Below, piece after piece: positions 8,738 through 17,881 of a DNA stretch of 64,000 nucleotides; the first letter of the stretch is position 1; each line of letters begins with the position of its first letter. The position numbers were made by a program, and so were the translations under genes. The stretch is taken from NCBI GenBank assembly GCA_963821715.1, contig CAWGET010000004.1, positions 62,001-126,000 of the forward strand. Direction: 5' to 3'. This DNA is from CAWGET01 sp963821715 (GTDB taxonomy: Bacteria > Bacteroidota > Ignavibacteria > Ignavibacteriales > Melioribacteraceae). The notes under the pieces were generated by a model. It saw only the letters and a program-made list of their open reading frames with translations. It had not been told where the DNA came from and searched no databases.

Positions 8738-10678
8738 ATGATGCTAAAAATAGATGAATATAAAAAATATTGCAATAGCTTAACCCGCTATTCCAGATAT
8801 AAAACCAGGGAAGTTTACATTGGAGATATTCCCCTCGGAGGAGACAACCCGATACGGATCCAATCGATGACAACAACCGATACGATGAACACAACCGCAA
8901 CCGTAGAACAAACTATCCGATTGGCCGATGCAGGATGCGAATATGTTAGGATAACCGCGCCAAGTTTGAAGGAAGCTAATAATTTACAAGTTATAAAAGA
9001 TGAATTACATAAACGGGGTTATAAAGTTCCTCTGGTCGCCGATATTCACTTTACACCGAACGCTGCTGAAGTAGCAGCCCGAATTGTAGAAAAAGTTCGC
9101 GTCAATCCTGGTAATTATGCCGATAAGAAAAAGTTTGAGCATCTCGAATACACTGATGTAACTTATGAGACTGAAATAGAAAGAATCCGATCAAGATTTT
9201 CACCGTTGATAAAAATTTGTAAGGAGCACGGAACCGCGATGCGCATCGGAACAAACCATGGATCACTTTCCGATAGAATTATGAGCCGTTACGGAGATAC
9301 GCCGCTCGGAATGGTGGAATCCGCTTTGGAATTTGTAAGAATGTGCGAAGAAATTGACTATCGTGATATTGTGCTTTCAATGAAAGCGAGTAACACGCAG
9401 ATTATGGTTCAGGCTTACCGCCTGCTAATCCAAAAAATGGAAGAAGAAGAGATGAATTATCCGCTGCATCTCGGAGTAACAGAAGCAGGCGACGGCGAAG
9501 ACGGAAGGATAAAATCCGCCGTTGGGATCGGTGCTTTACTCGAAGACGGGATCGGAGATACGATACGTGTTTCTTTGACCGAAGAACCTGAAGCAGAAAT
9601 TCCAGTAGCAAAAATGCTCGCTGAACGATACGAGAAAAGAGGCGAACATAAGTATATTATGCCGGTCGATCATCTGCCAAAAGATCCGACAGTTTTTGAA
9701 AAACGGGAATCTTTTGAAATTTCCAATATCGGGGCAGGAAATGTGCCTCGTGTCGTTGCCGATTTCAGCAGACTAGAAAAGCTCGATTACAAAACTTTTG
9801 AAACTGTGGGTTATTCTTATTCCGAAGAACTAGACAAATGGAATATGAAAGATTTTGCCTGCGATCTTATTTTCTTCGGTGATAAATCAGTTTCGTTCAA
9901 TATTCCAAACGGTGTAAAAGCAATTTATAATTCTGAAAAATGGAAGAATCTTGAAGATAAAACTTCCGGTTTCCCTCTTTATTCTTTTAACCAGTTTTTG
10001 GAAGCCGAAGATAAATCATTCATCCTCAATTTCATCAAAATTAAAATAAACGATGTTTTTTCGCCCGCATTTGAAAAAGTTAAAAACGATAAAAAAATTG
10101 TTTTTATTTTGGAAACGAATAACGAACACGGGATGGCTGAACAGAGGCGAGTTTTCTTAAAATTTTATGAAGAGAAAATTAATAATCCAGTTATAATCAA
10201 AAGGGATTATACCGGATTAAATTTTGAAACATTACAATTATATTCCGCGACTGATCTTGGCGCATTATTCATCGATGGTTTTGGGGACGGAGCCTGGATT
10301 GAATCTGATATTAATCCACAGGATGTGAATCGAACGATCTTCGGAATATTACAGGCAACAAGAATGCGAATTTCCAAAACGGAATATATCGCCTGCCCTT
10401 CCTGCGGAAGAACGCTTTTTGATCTTGTTGAAGTTACAAACAAAATACGCGAAAGAACCGGGCATCTTAAAGGAGTAAAGATTGGAATAATGGGATGTAT
10501 TGTAAACGGTCCGGGAGAAATGGCAGACGCAGATTATGGATACGTGGGCTCCGGAATTGGGAAGATAACATTATACAGGGGCAAAGAAGTTGTAAAAAGA
10601 AATGTAGATTCAAAATTTGCCGTTGATTCTCTCATCGATATAATTAAGGAAGATGAAATGTGGATTGAACCTGTATAA
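8738..10678 (+). CDS. ispG: 4-hydroxy-3-methylbut-2-enyl diphosphate synthase IspG (long form)
   Basis: A 646-residue IspG/GcpE, the penultimate enzyme of the MEP isoprenoid pathway, which converts MEcPP to HMBPP with a [4Fe-4S] cluster. The N-terminal TIM barrel shows NPIRIQSMTTTDT and VADIHFTPNAA. The C-terminal reductase-like domain holds the cluster ligands Cys553 and Cys556 in CPSCGRT and Cys587 in MGCIVNGPGE, with the catalytic Glu594. Roughly 250 residues are inserted between the barrel and the cluster domain, giving the three-domain architecture known from plants, chlamydiae and Bacteroidota rather than the short E. coli type. Two consecutive ATGs begin the frame. A terminator-like hairpin lies downstream at 10804-10838. 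Confidence 0.97.
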   Translation: MMLKIDEYKKYCNSLTRYSRYKTREVYIGDIPLGGDNPIRIQSMTTTDTMNTTATVEQTIRLADAGCEYVRITAPSLKEANNLQVIKDELHKRGYKVPLVADIHFTPNAAEVAARIVEKVRVNPGNYADKKKFEHLEYTDVTYETEIERIRSRFSPLIKICKEHGTAMRIGTNHGSLSDRIMSRYGDTPLGMVESALEFVRMCEEIDYRDIVLSMKASNTQIMVQAYRLLIQKMEEEEMNYPLHLGVTEAGDGEDGRIKSAVGIGALLEDGIGDTIRVSLTEEPEAEIPVAKMLAERYEKRGEHKYIMPVDHLPKDPTVFEKRESFEISNIGAGNVPRVVADFSRLEKLDYKTFETVGYSYSEELDKWNMKDFACDLIFFGDKSVSFNIPNGVKAIYNSEKWKNLEDKTSGFPLYSFNQFLEAEDKSFILNFIKIKINDVFSPAFEKVKNDKKIVFILETNNEHGMAEQRRVFLKFYEEKINNPVIIKRDYTGLNFETLQLYSATDLGALFIDGFGDGAWIESDINPQDVNRTIFGILQATRMRISKTEYIACPSCGRTLFDLVEVTNKIRERTGHLKGVKIGIMGCIVNGPGEMADADYGYVGSGIGKITLYRGKEVVKRNVDSKFAVDSLIDIIKEDEMWIEPV

Positions 10679-10803
10679 CTTAAAAAGAGTTGAAATTTAT
10701 TTTTTAAATTAATATATTTATTGACTTAGAAAATGAAATTAATGAAGACAAAAATACTGCTAAGAAAAATACAAGCTGCAGTCAGATAGCGGCACTAAAA
10801 ATT

Positions 10804-10838
10804 AAAAATGCACTTCCAAAATCGGGGTGCATTTTTTT
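10804..10838 (+). terminator. Rho-independent terminator-like hairpin after ispG
   Basis: AAAAATGCAC (10804-10813) and GTGCATTTTT (10827-10836) form a perfect 10-bp stem around a 13-nt loop, with the T-run continuing past the stem. It lies 126 bp after the ispG stop and only about 10 bp before the Nif3-like ATG. It could therefore end ispG transcription or attenuate readthrough into the next gene. It also shows that a GTG at 10827, in frame with the next gene, is part of the right arm and not a likely start. Confidence 0.62.
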
Positions 10839-10847
10839 TATGTCAAC

Positions 10848-11954
10848 ATGTTGATAAAAGAAATTTCAAAATATATTGAAAATTGGGCTCCTCCCGGAGC
10901 GGCTTGGGAAAATGACAACGTAGGATTCCAGGTTCTATCGGGCAGGAAAGACCTCAAAAACATTTTACTCTGCCTTGATGTAACGACTGATGTTTTGAAG
11001 GCAGCCAAAAAGAAAAATTGCAATTTAATTATTTCGCACCATCCTCTTTTGTTCACTCCTCTTAAAAAAATTGATCCCGATAAAGATATTAAATCGGAAA
11101 TGGTAAGTTTCATGATTAAAAATGACATTTCATTATTCTCGGCGCACACTAATCTCGACTTCACAAAAGAAGGTGTTAGTTTTGCGCTTGCTAAAAGATT
11201 GAAATTGTCTGATATTGATTTTTTGATGAACCAGTCGGGCAATCAATTTAAAATTGTTGTTTTTGTGCCCGAAAATGATTTATTAAAAGTATCATCATCT
11301 GTATTTGAAGAGGGCGCCGGATTAATAGGAGAATATAAAAATTGCAGTTTTCGGCAGAATGGATTAGGAACTTTTCAGGGTTCTGAATTTTCCAATCCTT
11401 ACACAGGTAAAAAAAACAGGTTTGAAGAAGTTGCAGAAGTAAGACTTGAATTTTTGGTAGATAAATGGAAATTGGAGAGGGTTATCGAAAAAATGATTCA
11501 AGCTCATCCTTATGAGCAGCCTGCTTATGATGTTTATGCTTTAAGTAACAGAAATGTTAATTATGGAGCCGGAGCCATTGGAATCCTTAAAAATCCGCTT
11601 TCAGTCGATTCATTTCTTCAGCAGGTCTCTTTAAGCCTTAACCCAAACCTTAAGTATTCAAAAATAAAAAACAAAAAAATAGCAAAAGTTGCCGTTTGCG
11701 GAGGAAGCGGTTCCAACCTTATTGGCGAAGCGATAAAAAAAGGCGCAGACGCTTTTATAACCGCGGATGTAAAATACCACACATTCCAAGAGGCAGAAAA
11801 TAAAATTCTCTTAATTGACGCCGGACATTACGAAACGGAGATACCAATACTTGACGTTCTTAAAAAAAGATTGAAAAACTATTTGAATGAAAATAATTCT
11901 GGAAGCGATGTGTTTAAGTTTTCGAAAAATAGTAATCCGGTTAATTACTTGTAA
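10848..11954 (+). CDS. Nif3-like dinuclear metal-center hexameric protein
   Basis: A Nif3/YbgI/DUF34 family protein of about 368 residues. The N-terminus NWAPPGAAWENDNVG, the strand LLCLDVTTDVLKAA with LIISHHPLLF, and FSAHTNLDF supply the His and Asp metal ligands. The C-terminal half repeats the fold with CGGSGSNLI and a late DAGHYETE motif carrying the final His/Glu ligands. A middle insertion (about residues 125-225) is the CutA-like/PII-like domain found in long members, with AHPYEQPAYDVY. The role is debated; relatives are linked to GTP cyclohydrolase I type 2-like or metallochaperone functions. I chose ATG 10848 because the upstream in-frame GTG at 10827 is buried in a hairpin. The zinc-ribbon gene follows after 33 bp, a conserved pairing. 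Confidence 0.93.
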   Translation: MLIKEISKYIENWAPPGAAWENDNVGFQVLSGRKDLKNILLCLDVTTDVLKAAKKKNCNLIISHHPLLFTPLKKIDPDKDIKSEMVSFMIKNDISLFSAHTNLDFTKEGVSFALAKRLKLSDIDFLMNQSGNQFKIVVFVPENDLLKVSSSVFEEGAGLIGEYKNCSFRQNGLGTFQGSEFSNPYTGKKNRFEEVAEVRLEFLVDKWKLERVIEKMIQAHPYEQPAYDVYALSNRNVNYGAGAIGILKNPLSVDSFLQQVSLSLNPNLKYSKIKNKKIAKVAVCGGSGSNLIGEAIKKGADAFITADVKYHTFQEAENKILLIDAGHYETEIPILDVLKKRLKNYLNENNSGSDVFKFSKNSNPVNYL

Positions 11955-11987
11955 AAATTTTTAATTATTATTTAAGGAGTTAAGAAA

Positions 11988-12725
11988 TTGATAAACAGAT
12001 TATCAAAGTTATATCAGCTTCAATTGATAGACGATCAGTTGGATGAGTTGGAAGAATTACGAGGTGACCTTCCGGTTGCGGTGAATGAATTAAAAAGTCA
12101 GATTGAAAATATTAAAGATCAGATAAGCGCCAAAGAGGAAGAGAAAGAAACTTCGATAGAACGAAGAAACGACAACGAAGAAGAGATTGAACGATTGAAC
12201 GCTAGCCTGAAAAAATTTAAAGCTCAATTGTTTCAGGTGCGCAATAATAAAGAATACGATGCATTGACCAAAGAGATTGACCATACAGAAGAACAAATAG
12301 ATAAACTTGAAGCCGAGAATGTTGCGCTCGAAGAATTAGTAGAAAGAATAAAAGTAGAGATGAATGAAGTTTCTCCTCAGAGCGAATCTTTGAATAACGA
12401 TCTTAAAGTTAAAGAAGAAGAACTTAAAAAAATAATTAAAGCCAACGAACGGGAAGAAGCAAAACTTCAGACTCAGAGAGAATCCATCGCTGCTGCTGTG
12501 CGCAAATCCGATTATAATACATATATGAGAATTAGAAAAGCAAAGGGCGGAAAAGCGGTTGCCACTATTGTTAGAGCGGCTTGCACTGCATGCCACAGTG
12601 TTGTTCCTCCGCAGCGTCAGTTGGAAATTCGCGCCAATAAAAGATTGTATTCTTGCGAATCGTGCGGAAGACTTTTGATTTCTAACGAAGTTGCGGAGAC
12701 GGCGGAAACTGAATCCGTTAAATAA
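11988..12725 (+). CDS. C4-type zinc-ribbon coiled-coil protein (DUF164 family)
   Basis: A 245-residue protein. Residues 5-175 are an almost continuous antiparallel coiled coil rich in Glu, Lys and Leu. Residues about 195-235 form a zinc ribbon with CTACHSVVPP and CESCGRLLI (Cys-x2-Cys twice). This matches the DUF164/CdsZ-type family, whose members are thought to bind nucleic acid or act as adaptors; the function is uncertain. The start is TTG 11988, supported by an AAGGAG ribosome-binding site at 11974-11979 with 8-bp spacing and no nearer ATG. It ends 1 bp from the convergent helicase gene. Confidence 0.9.
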   Translation: MINRLSKLYQLQLIDDQLDELEELRGDLPVAVNELKSQIENIKDQISAKEEEKETSIERRNDNEEEIERLNASLKKFKAQLFQVRNNKEYDALTKEIDHTEEQIDKLEAENVALEELVERIKVEMNEVSPQSESLNNDLKVKEEELKKIIKANEREEAKLQTQRESIAAAVRKSDYNTYMRIRKAKGGKAVATIVRAACTACHSVVPPQRQLEIRANKRLYSCESCGRLLISNEVAETAETESVK

Positions 12726-12726
12726 A

Positions 12727-15218
12727 TCATTTTTTCTTTTTTGTGGTTTTTACTTTCACCGGATTTTCAAATTCCGGTGAAAGTTCCATCCTCTTAATTC
12801 TGTCGGCTAATTTTTCTGAAGAAAATTTTTGCCGAAGTCTGTCAATCAAAAGCGGAAAGCCAAGGGGAGTCGGCTTTTTAACTTCAATGATTTCAATCTC
12901 TTCCCGCGATAACCTTTCCAACGCCGCAAATAAACGAGTCTGCTCGAGTTGTCTGTCTAAAACTTCTTTTTCAGCTTGATATAGAAGAAGATTTTCCGGA
13001 TCGTATTTTTTGAATACATCGTAAAATAATCCGCTCGAGGCCTGCACCTGTTTAACTGATTTCGAACTTCCGGGATAACCCTGAAATATTAGTCCTGCAA
13101 TACGCGCAATTTCCCTGAACTGCCGACGCGCCATTTCCGAATAATTCAAACTGTGTATAATATCCTCAGTTAAATTTTTAGTCGAAAACAATCCCGCTTC
13201 AACTGCTTCTTCTAACGGAATTTTTGTTCTCGATAAGAGTTCAAATCCGTAATCGTTTGCCGATATAGAAAATGTAACCGGAGATATTTTGGATATCCTG
13301 TAACTAAACAGCGATGCCAAACCTTCGTGGACAAATTTGCCTTCAAAAGGATAAAAGAAAATATCGTATCCTTCGCGCGATTTTAATTTTTCAATAAGCA
13401 ATTTGCCGGACTCAGGAATCTTAGAGCGATCTTTCTGAATTTCTAAAATCGATCTAACCGCTCTCATCTCGGGCGAAGCATAAATATTTTTTGACGCTTC
13501 GTCCAATACCTTACGCACTTCTCCTGCCAGTTCTGTGGAAAGCGGCATTCGACCTCCCATCCAACGCGGAATAGCGCCTCTTTTTTTTTAGCGAGCCGGA
13601 CATACGCCGTCATCTCTTTCGAGCGGACGAATTCAAGATTCCTTCCTGCAAATGTAAAAACATCGCCCGGTTTCATTTTCGAGATGAACGATTCCTCAAC
13701 AATTCCCAATTTCGATCCTTTTACGAATTGTATATTCATCATCGCATCGCTGACTATCGTGCCGATAGACATCCGATGCCGCTGAGCGATCGCGCGGCTG
13801 ACGACTTTATATTCGCCTTCCTCTACAATTACTTTGTGAAAATCGCTGTAGGCGTTAAGAGCCTTTCCTCCTTTAGTGATAAACCGCAGAACCCAATCCC
13901 ATTCGGCGATGTTTATGTCGCAATAGGCATTCGTCGTTTTTATTTCCTTCAGAAGTTCGTCTGGTTTAAATCCTGTTCCCAAAGCAATAGTTACAGCGTG
14001 CTGAACAAGGACGTCGAGCGCTAACTTTATCGGGATTCTTGGTTCGATCTTTTTTCAGCAATCGCGTTTTTAACAGCGGCAATTTCTACAAACTCAAAAG
14101 CGTTTGCGGGGATGAAAGTTATACTGCTCTCTCTTCCCGGATTATGTCCGCTTCTCCCGGCGCGCTGCAAAAATCTCGCTATACCTTTCGGGCTTCCGAT
14201 CTGTATTACACGATCAACCGGGGAAAAATCTACTCCAAGGTCAAGACTCGAAGTTGCGACCGCGGCTTTTAGTTTTCCTTCTCGAAGATATTCCTCAATA
14301 ATTTTTCTTACTTCTTTATCGATGGAGCCGTGATGTATTCCGACTACTCCTGCGTAATCCGGTCTCGCATCTAATAACGCCTGATACCAAAGTTCAGTTT
14401 GCGCGCGGGTGTTTGTAAAGATGAGACAACTTTCAGAATTATCAATAATTTTTATCACATCATTCAGAAGTCCGATTCCTAAATGTCCTGCCCAGGGAAT
14501 TAAAGAAATTTTTTCGGGAATAACTGAATTAATATTCAATTTCCGGGGAACCAATCCTTGGATTAATTTCACCCTTTCTTCCGAAACCCAAAAGGGTTTC
14601 CATAGCCGCATCAATATTTCCAAGTGTCGCCGATAATCCCCATATTTTTAATTCCTTATTCCAACTTCTTAACCGCGCTAAACAAAGTTCGGTTAAAACT
14701 CCTCGTTTAGAACCCATTAATTCATGCCATTCATCCACGATGACAGTTCTGACGTTTTTAAATAATTCCGGAGAATTTTTGTATGATAAAAGAAGCGACA
14801 GACTCTCGGGCGTAATGATTAAAGCTGTTGGAAGTCTTTTCTTCTGCTTCGCTTTTTGGGATTGTGGAACGTCGCCGGTTCTTTTTTGAATTGACCAGTT
14901 TAATTCGAGATCGAAAATAGTTTTTTCTAATGTCTGCAAAGTGTCTGAAGCTAAAGCCCGCAAAGGCGTTATCCAAATTATCCTTCCCGCTTCTTCCGCC
15001 TTTATCCCTGAAGTAATATTTTCTCTCTGTTCCGAAAGATAATTTATTATCTCGCCGAACCATACCGCGTAAGTTTTTCCGGCGCCGGTTGAGGCATGAA
15101 CTAAACCGCTTTCACCTTTTTCAAAAGCATTCCATACTTCTAATTGGAAATTAAAAGGCTTCCAACCTTGTTTCGAAAACCAGTCAAGAACTCTATTTAA
15201 TGCTTTGTCTCGTATCAA
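12727..15218 (-). CDS. Ligase-associated DEXH-box helicase, Lhr type (three frameshifts)
   Basis: The sequence reads as one Lhr-type helicase of about 830 residues, spread over four fragments (15218-14529, 14623-14027, about 14050-13464, 13560-12727). Fragment 1 has Walker A STGAGKT, VDEWHEL (DEXH) and SATLGN (motif III). Fragment 2 has LIFTNTRAQTE, SSLDLGVD and QRAGRSGH (motifs IV-VI). Fragments 3 and 4 hold the Lhr winged-helix and C-terminal domains, including FTFAGRNLEFV and the GAIPRWMGGRMPLS motif bridging them. The breaks lie near 14584 (simplest repair: one base fewer), at the T6 run 14050-14055 and at the T9 run 13581-13589 (each one base more, or two fewer). After these repairs the length is normal for the family. 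It is a 3'-5' helicase working with the adjacent ligase and nuclease. Whether the breaks are real or errors is undecided. Confidence 0.88.
12752..12784. repeat. Perfect 12-bp hairpin inside helicase 3' end at convergent junction
   Basis: ACTTTCACCGGA (12752-12763) and TCCGGTGAAAGT (12773-12784) are exact inverted repeats around a 9-nt loop. They lie in the last codons of the helicase, 27 bp past the stop of the convergent zinc-ribbon gene. No T-tract follows the stem on either strand, so it is not a classical intrinsic terminator. It could still shape the 3' ends of the two converging transcripts. Confidence 0.5.
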
Positions 15219-15221
15219 ATT

Positions 15222-16808
15222 TTATTCTTGTATTAATTTTTTTACGGTTTCCAAATTATCGGCTTCTTCAATTTTTTTATCATTGCGCCACCGGCTTATT
15301 CTTGGGAAGCGAACCGCCACCCCCGATTTATGCCGGCTCGATTTTCTTATTCCCTCAAACGCAATCTCAAATACAAGTTCCGGTTTTACGGTTCTAACGG
15401 GACCGAATTTTTCCAGAGTATTTCTTTTTACAAACGCGTCAACTTTTCTTATTTCCGCATCGGTCAATCCGGAGTATGCTTTGGCGAACGGGACTAACTC
15501 ATTATTATCCCAAATACCGAAAGTATAATCGGTGTAAAGATTGGCGCGCTTTCCGTGCCCTCGTTGCGCATAAATTAAAACGGCGTCAATCGTCAGCGGA
15601 TCAATCTTCCATTTCCACCAATCACCTTTTTTTCTACCTACCTGATAAGCCGAATCTTTTCGCTTCAGCATAAATCCTTCAACAAAACGCGCCCGGCTTT
15701 CTTCCCTTAAGATTTTTAGTTCATCCCAAGTTTTTCCTTCAATCATCGGTGATAAAATAATTCGCGAAATTTTATATTTGCTTATTAGATCATTTAATTT
15801 TTTTCTTCTACTTTTCAGCGGATTATTTCTAATGTCTTCATAATTGAATTCCAGCAGATCATAGCAAATGATACTGATAGGAATTTCTTCAAGGATTTTT
15901 TTTGAAAGATTTTTCCTTCCCAATCTTTTTTGAAGTTCTCCAAACGGCATTGGAAGATCGTCTTTATAAGGGACAATTTCTCCGTCGATAACAGTTCCGT
16001 TCGGAAGTTTGTTTGCTGCAATTTGCAGCTCGGGGAACTGGCCAGTTATTAAATCTTCGCCGCGGGACCAGATAAAGACTTCATTATTCCTTTTAATTAT
16101 CTGGCATCTTATCCCGTCCCACTTCCATTCAACCTGCCAATCATCAGTCTCGCCAAGTTCATCCGCTTCCCCTTCAATAGCATAAGCAAGATAAAACGGA
16201 TATGGTCTGCTCACGTCTGCGTCCTCGGTTTCCTCGGAAATCAGATTCGTGAAAAACAATTTATCGGGAGTCCAGTCCCCCATTAATCTATGAGAAATTA
16301 CGGCTCTGTCGATTCCGCAGAATTTTGATAACGCTTTCACAACGTTCTGCTGCGATATTCCGACTCTGAATCCGCCGGTGATCAATTTGTTCATTACAAA
16401 TCTTTCGTCGACATTCATTTCGTCCCAATATTCCAGCGTCATTTTCTTTTGAAGTTCTTCTTCGTAATCCCTTAAAGGAAGCAGCCTTTCCTGAACCCAC
16501 TCCGAAAGACTTATATCGCTTTTCGATTTCGGTTCAGGGAGTAAAAGAGTTATGGTTTCCGCAAGATCTCCAACAACATCGTAAGATTCTTCAAAGAGCC
16601 AATCGGGAATGCCCGCCGCTTCGGCGCTCCAGATACGAAGTTTTTTTGTAGGAACTATCTGCTTCGGTTTTCGTCCGATCAAAAAACTGACAGCCCAAGC
16701 CGCGTCTTCCCCGGGTGCTTTTTGAAAGTAATCTACGAGCGCGTCAATTTTTTCGTTGGTTTTATTGGTCGAATCCAATTTTTGAAAAAGCCGGGCAAAT
16801 AATTTCAT
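15222..16808 (-). CDS. ATP-dependent DNA ligase (ligase-associated repair cassette)
   Basis: A 528-residue ATP-dependent ligase. The N-terminal DNA-binding domain spans about residues 1-200. The nucleotidyltransferase core has motif I EWKWDGIRCQ with the adenylated Lys near residue 230, motif III IWSRGEDL, EIVPYKD, motif IV VEGFMLKR and motif V WWKWKIDP. The OB-fold domain closes with GIRKSSRHKSGVAVRFPRI. This is the LigB-like ATP ligase that travels with a helicase and an MBL exonuclease in bacterial repair cassettes; it seals nicks using ATP. It overlaps the exonuclease stop by 4 bp and is followed after 3 bp by the helicase, so it belongs to a tight operon. It is the only gene of the trio without frameshifts. 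Confidence 0.96.
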   Translation of the reverse strand: MKLFARLFQKLDSTNKTNEKIDALVDYFQKAPGEDAAWAVSFLIGRKPKQIVPTKKLRIWSAEAAGIPDWLFEESYDVVGDLAETITLLLPEPKSKSDISLSEWVQERLLPLRDYEEELQKKMTLEYWDEMNVDERFVMNKLITGGFRVGISQQNVVKALSKFCGIDRAVISHRLMGDWTPDKLFFTNLISEETEDADVSRPYPFYLAYAIEGEADELGETDDWQVEWKWDGIRCQIIKRNNEVFIWSRGEDLITGQFPELQIAANKLPNGTVIDGEIVPYKDDLPMPFGELQKRLGRKNLSKKILEEIPISIICYDLLEFNYEDIRNNPLKSRRKKLNDLISKYKISRIILSPMIEGKTWDELKILREESRARFVEGFMLKRKDSAYQVGRKKGDWWKWKIDPLTIDAVLIYAQRGHGKRANLYTDYTFGIWDNNELVPFAKAYSGLTDAEIRKVDAFVKRNTLEKFGPVRTVKPELVFEIAFEGIRKSSRHKSGVAVRFPRISRWRNDKKIEEADNLETVKKLIQE

Positions 16809-17804
16809 TGATCTACCCCGCTCTCGCCTTCAAACCTTGTAGAAATTGATTTTGCGTTTAAGCCTTTTTCCCGAAGAAATCTTACGAGCGGAGCTGAATA
16901 TCCGTGCGTTACCCAGATATTTTCCGCGCCCGTATCTTCAATTGTTTTGTTTATTCCTTCCCAATCAACATGATCAGAAAGAACAAAGCCGCGGTCAACG
17001 GCTCTTCTTCTGCGCGCGCCTCTTATCATCATCCAGCCCGATGCGAAGGCGTCCGTTACTTGCCCAAATTTTCTTAACCACGCGGGATTGTTGCCGGAAG
17101 GCGGCGAGACGATCATTCCCCCTTTAAATTCTTTCTTATCTTTTACGTCCCCTACATATTTTGTTTCGGGAAGATCGAACTCCGGACTTTCGGTAACAGG
17201 CATTTAAATTTTCAACGGCGCCGTGGGTGAAGATCGGTCCGATGTTTTCAAGTCCGGCAATTATTCGTTGCGCTTTGCCCAAAGCGTAAGCATAAATAAC
17301 GCTTGCCTTCCCGTGTTCGGAATTTGATTTCCACCAGGAATTTATTTCTTCAAACATTTCTTTTTCCGGTTTCCATTTGTAAACAGGAAGTCCAAAAGTT
17401 GATTCTGTTATGAATGTATTGCACGAAACTGGCTCGAAAGAATCGCAGGTTTTATCCTCCTCAATTTTATAGTCGCCAGAGACTACCCAGACTTCCCCTT
17501 TGTTTTCAACGCGAATTTGAGACGAGCCGAGAACGTGCCCCGCAGGATGGAGAGAAACTTTCACTCCGTAAAAATTTATTTCTTCTCCGTAAGGAACGGT
17601 TTGAAGATTAATATCGCCGAGACGCGATTTGAGAAGTAGTTTGCTCTGCTCTGAAGCAAGGTAATATCTGCTTCCTAACCGCGCGTGATCGCTGTGCGCA
17701 TGGGTGATTACGGCTTTATCAACGGGCTTCCAGGGATCGATGTAAAATTTCCCTTCTTCGCAGAATAGTCCTCTGTCTGTAACCTTCAGCAAATTTTTCC
17801 GCAT
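16805..17804 (-). CDS. Ligase-associated DNA exonuclease, metallo-beta-lactamase/CPSF-like (one frameshift)
   Basis: Two fragments, 17804-17136 and 17203-16805, together give a protein of about 332 residues, the usual length. The first has the MBL motif THAHSDHAR, the LHPAGHVLGSSQI motif, and SGDYK with the metal-binding Asp. The second has the beta-CASP C-terminus, with LSDHVDWEG and WVTHGYSAPLVRFL. The frames meet near 17176-17179, where removing one base of the TT pair restores a continuous SGV-DLPETKYVGDV reading. The family (mRNA 3'-end-processing factor-like, ligase-associated exonuclease) has 5'-OH exonuclease activity in characterised bacterial cassettes. It is first in the exonuclease-ligase-helicase operon. 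Confidence 0.9.
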
Positions 17805-17881
17805 TCTAATCCAAATTAAAATTTATTGTTCAACAACATTGAATATAATAAAGTTTAATTTAGTTGGAAATAATCGCCGGT

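Noticed and set aside
10827..10847. GTG start extending the Nif3-like protein by seven residues
   Set aside because: GTG lies within the right arm of a terminator-like hairpin and the added residues (HFFYVN) are not family-like.
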